Of a stretch of 7,596 nt of DNA, positions 5,125 to 7,596 are shown piece after piece. Source of the stretch: Syntrophaceae bacterium UBA1163. GTDB taxonomy: Bacteria > Desulfobacterota > BSN033 > UBA1163. The stretch covers positions 1 through 7,596 of the forward strand of contig DBZJ01000060.1 in assembly GCA_002311635.1 (NCBI GenBank), read 5' to 3'. Below the pieces are notes generated by a model. The model did no database searches and had not been told where the DNA came from. It worked only from the letters and a program-made list of their open reading frames with translations. The position numbers and the translations under genes are program-made. Position 1 is the first letter of the stretch, and every line of letters starts with the position of its first letter.

Positions 5125-6555
5125 ATGAAAAGCGTGAGACGGGCTTTGTTCTTAGTCGTGGCGGTTTGCAGCCTTGTTTTTTTGGTCGAACCCCTTGCCC
5201 TCTCCAGCGCTCCATCTCCCTGCTGTTCCGAAGATCCGGCCCTTTCCTATTTTCTTTTCCCGAAGTCATCCCAAACGTACGCGTATCTCGTCCGGTATGA
5301 GATCTTTTTTTCCGCTCAACTAAATAAGGAGAAAGGTTTCTTCATCATCCTCCCGGAGGATTTTTTTCAAAACCCAAACGTCAGATATCCGGTTCTTTTC
5401 CTTCTTCATGGATATAACTTCCATCGGACAGGAATCTGGTGGAACGTCCATTCTCCCGAAAAGGCAAAGAGGCTGCTCTGTGAAGTAAAGGAGGAAGAGT
5501 ATCACTGGCTTATTCACGATGATATAGCTGTCGTCGCCTACGGGATGATGGATTCAAAGAACAAGACCTATCGAGATTTGGAACAATCGTTAGAAAAGCG
5601 CTTTCAAGAGCTTTCTCAGTACGGTGGTCTCTCCGAGAGTGATTATACTCCAAAAGAAATCGCCCGGTCGATTGTCTCCCATAACCTTCATCCTCGCGGA
5701 AGCCCGAATGATCCGTTTCATGCCCTCGAGAAAATGATCATCGTCCTTCCGGACGGGGACAACGGATTTTATACGGATGCGAATGGCGGAGAGAGACTTT
5801 TCCCTGAGACGAAGAATCAGAAGGCTTGTGACGATTTTTACCCCGGAGAGGCCTTGAATTATTCACTCTTCCCTTTCCTCTATATGAAGCCGGGTGCCCT
5901 GGGAAGACATGAATCCTACTTCCTTGAGCTGCTTCAGTTCATTGAGTTTCAATCCGTCTACAGGGAGAGGCTTCTTCGGAGAAGAGGCCTGGGTGGTAAT
6001 TCCATGGGGGGATTCGGGGCCATAAAACTTGGAATCAAATATCCGCATCTCTTCCAATCCGTGAGCAGCCAGAGCGGGCTTCTCGACATCGGACTCCTTC
6101 AAGACAAGTGGATGCTGAAGATGGTTATGCCTGAATTCCTAGAGGTGTTCGGTCGACTCGAACCGAATAAACTTCCCCCCGGTTCTTTTCTTAACTTGAA
6201 ATATATCGAGGCCAACAATCCCTTAGACCTGATCAAGAAGCAGGGAATAAGCAGGCTGCCTCACTGGCTCTATTTTGATTACGGATCGAAGGAAGGGTTT
6301 GAGGGAATTACGGAAGGGAATAAAGAATTCGAAAGGCTATTGAGAGAAGGCAACCACCAGATTCCTGTCCAACCCTTTAACGGGAAGTCCGGACATAACT
6401 ACCAATTTTGGCGCAGCCGTTGTGGGAATATCCTTCAGCATCATTCCGATGTGTTGAGAGGAGCTGCGGTTTGGGAATCCGGGACCACGATTCAAAATGA
6501 CCCTGGATTAACGAGGGTGTTTCAGGGGACATCCCCGATGAGGTCTTTTCGCTAA
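5125..6555 (+). CDS. Exported putative esterase (alpha/beta hydrolase)
   Basis: This 476-residue protein belongs to the putative esterase (esterase D/antigen 85-type, PF00756-like) branch of serine hydrolases. An N-terminal signal peptide (MKSVRRALFLVVAV onward, hydrophobic to about residue 27) points to export. The hydrolase core shows an oxyanion-hole strand VLFLLHGY (90-97), a strand MIIVLPDGD (204-212), a nucleophile elbow GGNSMGG (290-296) with S293, and a C-terminal SGHNYQFW (422-429) whose H424 is the likely catalytic histidine. The acid region reads YFDYGSKEGF (383-392). Relatives usually have Asp where E390 lies, so the acid may be Glu. Between the oxyanion strand and the PDG strand lie about 95 residues, much longer than in compact esterases and possibly a lid. 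About 50 residues follow the histidine. The ATG is chosen over the TTG at 5116 because of the promoter position and signal-peptide fit. No RBS is visible. The substrate is unknown; secreted relatives cleave acyl or feruloyl esters. Confidence 0.85.
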   Translation: MKSVRRALFLVVAVCSLVFLVEPLALSSAPSPCCSEDPALSYFLFPKSSQTYAYLVRYEIFFSAQLNKEKGFFIILPEDFFQNPNVRYPVLFLLHGYNFHRTGIWWNVHSPEKAKRLLCEVKEEEYHWLIHDDIAVVAYGMMDSKNKTYRDLEQSLEKRFQELSQYGGLSESDYTPKEIARSIVSHNLHPRGSPNDPFHALEKMIIVLPDGDNGFYTDANGGERLFPETKNQKACDDFYPGEALNYSLFPFLYMKPGALGRHESYFLELLQFIEFQSVYRERLLRRRGLGGNSMGGFGAIKLGIKYPHLFQSVSSQSGLLDIGLLQDKWMLKMVMPEFLEVFGRLEPNKLPPGSFLNLKYIEANNPLDLIKKQGISRLPHWLYFDYGSKEGFEGITEGNKEFERLLREGNHQIPVQPFNGKSGHNYQFWRSRCGNILQHHSDVLRGAAVWESGTTIQNDPGLTRVFQGTSPMRSFR

Positions 6556-6559
6556 ATCG

Positions 6560-7596
6560 TTACTGATCCATCAAAAGGCTGTTCAATTTTTCTTTATCGA
6601 TTCCGAGGCGCTCCCAGTTTTCAATATAGACGGGTTTCGCTTTCTCGTCGTAAGGATTGACTAGAACCTTCCTCAAGAAGAACGAAGATTTCCTGGAGTG
6701 GCATTCCTTGCAACCCCGAGCGCCGATGACATCCGGTCCGGACATCACATTATGGCTGAGAGAAAAGTCAACGGCTTCGGCTTGCTCATGCTTGGCCTTT
6801 TGCACTTCCCCTCTTTTATTCAGTTGATAAAGAAAGCCGCCTTTCATCAACACGGGATGGGCGGCCACAGGATTTCCAAATTTATCGTTCCCCTCCAGCG
6901 CTTTTAAAAAGTCTTTGATTTCCTCAAGAGAATTCGGTTTTGGAACGCCGTTTCCCTTGTCATCCTTGAGAGGATGGTTTTTCAATTCCCGTATCTTCCA
7001 CAGGGGGATTGGCTTCACCACATTGGTTTTTAAATCGAGGTCTCCCCAGTAAATAACAATGAGTGACTTGACAGGAACGATTCTCCCTCTCCATTTTGTC
7101 AGGGTAGGATACCAGATATTTGCGTCTATTCCGGGGATAGACCTTTTGGGATCCAGGGGATCGTTGGAGAGAAACCTTGAGGTGTCGAAGACAATGGTCC
7201 ATCCCGTTGAGGCACAATCGTATACAAGGTCTTCGGCAGCGGTCTGAAAGGGAATATGACAGGTCTGGCAGGCGATCAATTTCAAGTGCCGCGGTGAGAA
7301 AGGATGCTTGTATCTGGGCGCTCTTTTGTCCCTGCCTCTGTAATGGCAGTCTTCGCAGGAATGCATGCTGTTGTTCAGATCGTTTCGTACCGCCTGCTGG
7401 AGGGTATCCCCTTTGGCAAAATTATGTTCTTTATCGCTTGGATGACAGGAGATACAGTCGAGGCCCTTTGCTTTATGGATATCCCTTTCCGAATTCCACT
7501 GACGGCCTGTCCTTCTTCCATCGGCTGCGGCATGGCAGAGCCCACAACTCTCATCAGGAGGCCTCCTTACGATCTGAAGATGAAGATTCTCAAAAT
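6560..7596 (-). CDS. Multiheme c-type cytochrome (5' end outside window)
   Basis: The minus-strand frame is open from the window edge to TAA at 6562-6560, giving 344 visible residues; the true start lies beyond 7596. Five heme c attachment motifs CXXCH are present: CGLCH (7546-7532), CISCH (7456-7442), CEDCH (7357-7343), CQTCH (7270-7256) and CKECH (6712-6698). Many further histidines, such as those in DIHKAKG, EHNFAKG and KHPFSPRH, could be second axial ligands. Four hemes cluster in the visible N-terminal third. Then about 180 residues without a heme motif, aromatic and rich in beta-like sequence (TGWTIVFDTSRF, SLIVIYWGDLDL), precede the last heme, which is 45 residues from the C terminus. 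Such proteins work outside the cytoplasm in electron transfer or as multiheme oxidoreductases. The long heme-free segment is unusual for a simple wire-like cytochrome. I cannot assign a named family. Position 7366 holds an internal Met, not the start, since three residues of the frame upstream already carry conserved-looking heme context. Confidence 0.88.
   Translation of the reverse strand, partial: FENLHLQIVRRPPDESCGLCHAAADGRRTGRQWNSERDIHKAKGLDCISCHPSDKEHNFAKGDTLQQAVRNDLNNSMHSCEDCHYRGRDKRAPRYKHPFSPRHLKLIACQTCHIPFQTAAEDLVYDCASTGWTIVFDTSRFLSNDPLDPKRSIPGIDANIWYPTLTKWRGRIVPVKSLIVIYWGDLDLKTNVVKPIPLWKIRELKNHPLKDDKGNGVPKPNSLEEIKDFLKALEGNDKFGNPVAAHPVLMKGGFLYQLNKRGEVQKAKHEQAEAVDFSLSHNVMSGPDVIGARGCKECHSRKSSFFLRKVLVNPYDEKAKPVYIENWERLGIDKEKLNSLLMDQ

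Noticed and set aside
6560..7366. Reading the cytochrome as a complete gene starting at the Met at 7366
   Set aside because: The frame stays open to the window edge and encodes two further CXXCH motifs upstream, so this Met is internal.

Overview
The window looks like chromosomal DNA from an anaerobic, respiring Gram-negative bacterium, most likely a Desulfobacterota/Nitrospirota-type lineage. That is an inference from the gene mix: a multiheme c-type cytochrome, a stand-alone alpha-type subunit of an NDP-forming acyl-CoA synthetase, an orphan radical SAM enzyme and exported proteins with signal peptides. No rRNA, tRNA, CRISPR array, phage gene or transposase is visible, and the sequence alone does not fix the taxon.

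Layout, left to right. (1) 1-1419, minus: a nearly complete exported DUF4139-family protein whose 3' end leaves the window. (2) 1420-1698: intergenic, holding a strong RBS for gene 1, a 36-bp near-perfect REP-like palindrome with a G-rich tail, two copies of a 12-bp direct repeat, and a candidate promoter for gene 3. (3) 1699-2982, plus: a radical SAM protein with a long N-terminal extension. (4) 2983-3103: a gap with no recognisable terminator. (5) 3104-3532 and 3550-4938, minus: a two-gene operon read from right to left, the CoA-ligase alpha subunit first and a small three-helix membrane protein second. (6) 4939-5124: a divergent regulatory region with a candidate promoter for each direction and a hairpin in the leader of the minus-strand operon. 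(7) 5125-6555, plus: an exported alpha/beta-hydrolase of the putative esterase (esterase D/antigen 85) type. (8) 6560-7596, minus: the C-terminal part of a multiheme cytochrome c with five CXXCH sites visible. It meets gene 7 tail to tail with 4 bp between the stop codons.

The genes do not form an obvious single pathway. The orientations change almost gene by gene (-,+,-,-,+,-), and only the CoA-ligase/membrane-protein pair looks co-transcribed. The most interesting structural points are: two plus-strand genes that lack a Shine-Dalgarno sequence and have sigma70-like promoters whose predicted transcription start falls about 0-7 nt from the ATG (candidate leaderless mRNAs); an acyl-CoA synthetase alpha subunit with no ATP-grasp partner nearby; an esterase with a large insertion and a Glu where the catalytic Asp is usually found; and the nested palindrome between the first two genes. 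I do not see a convincing new multi-gene system in this window.
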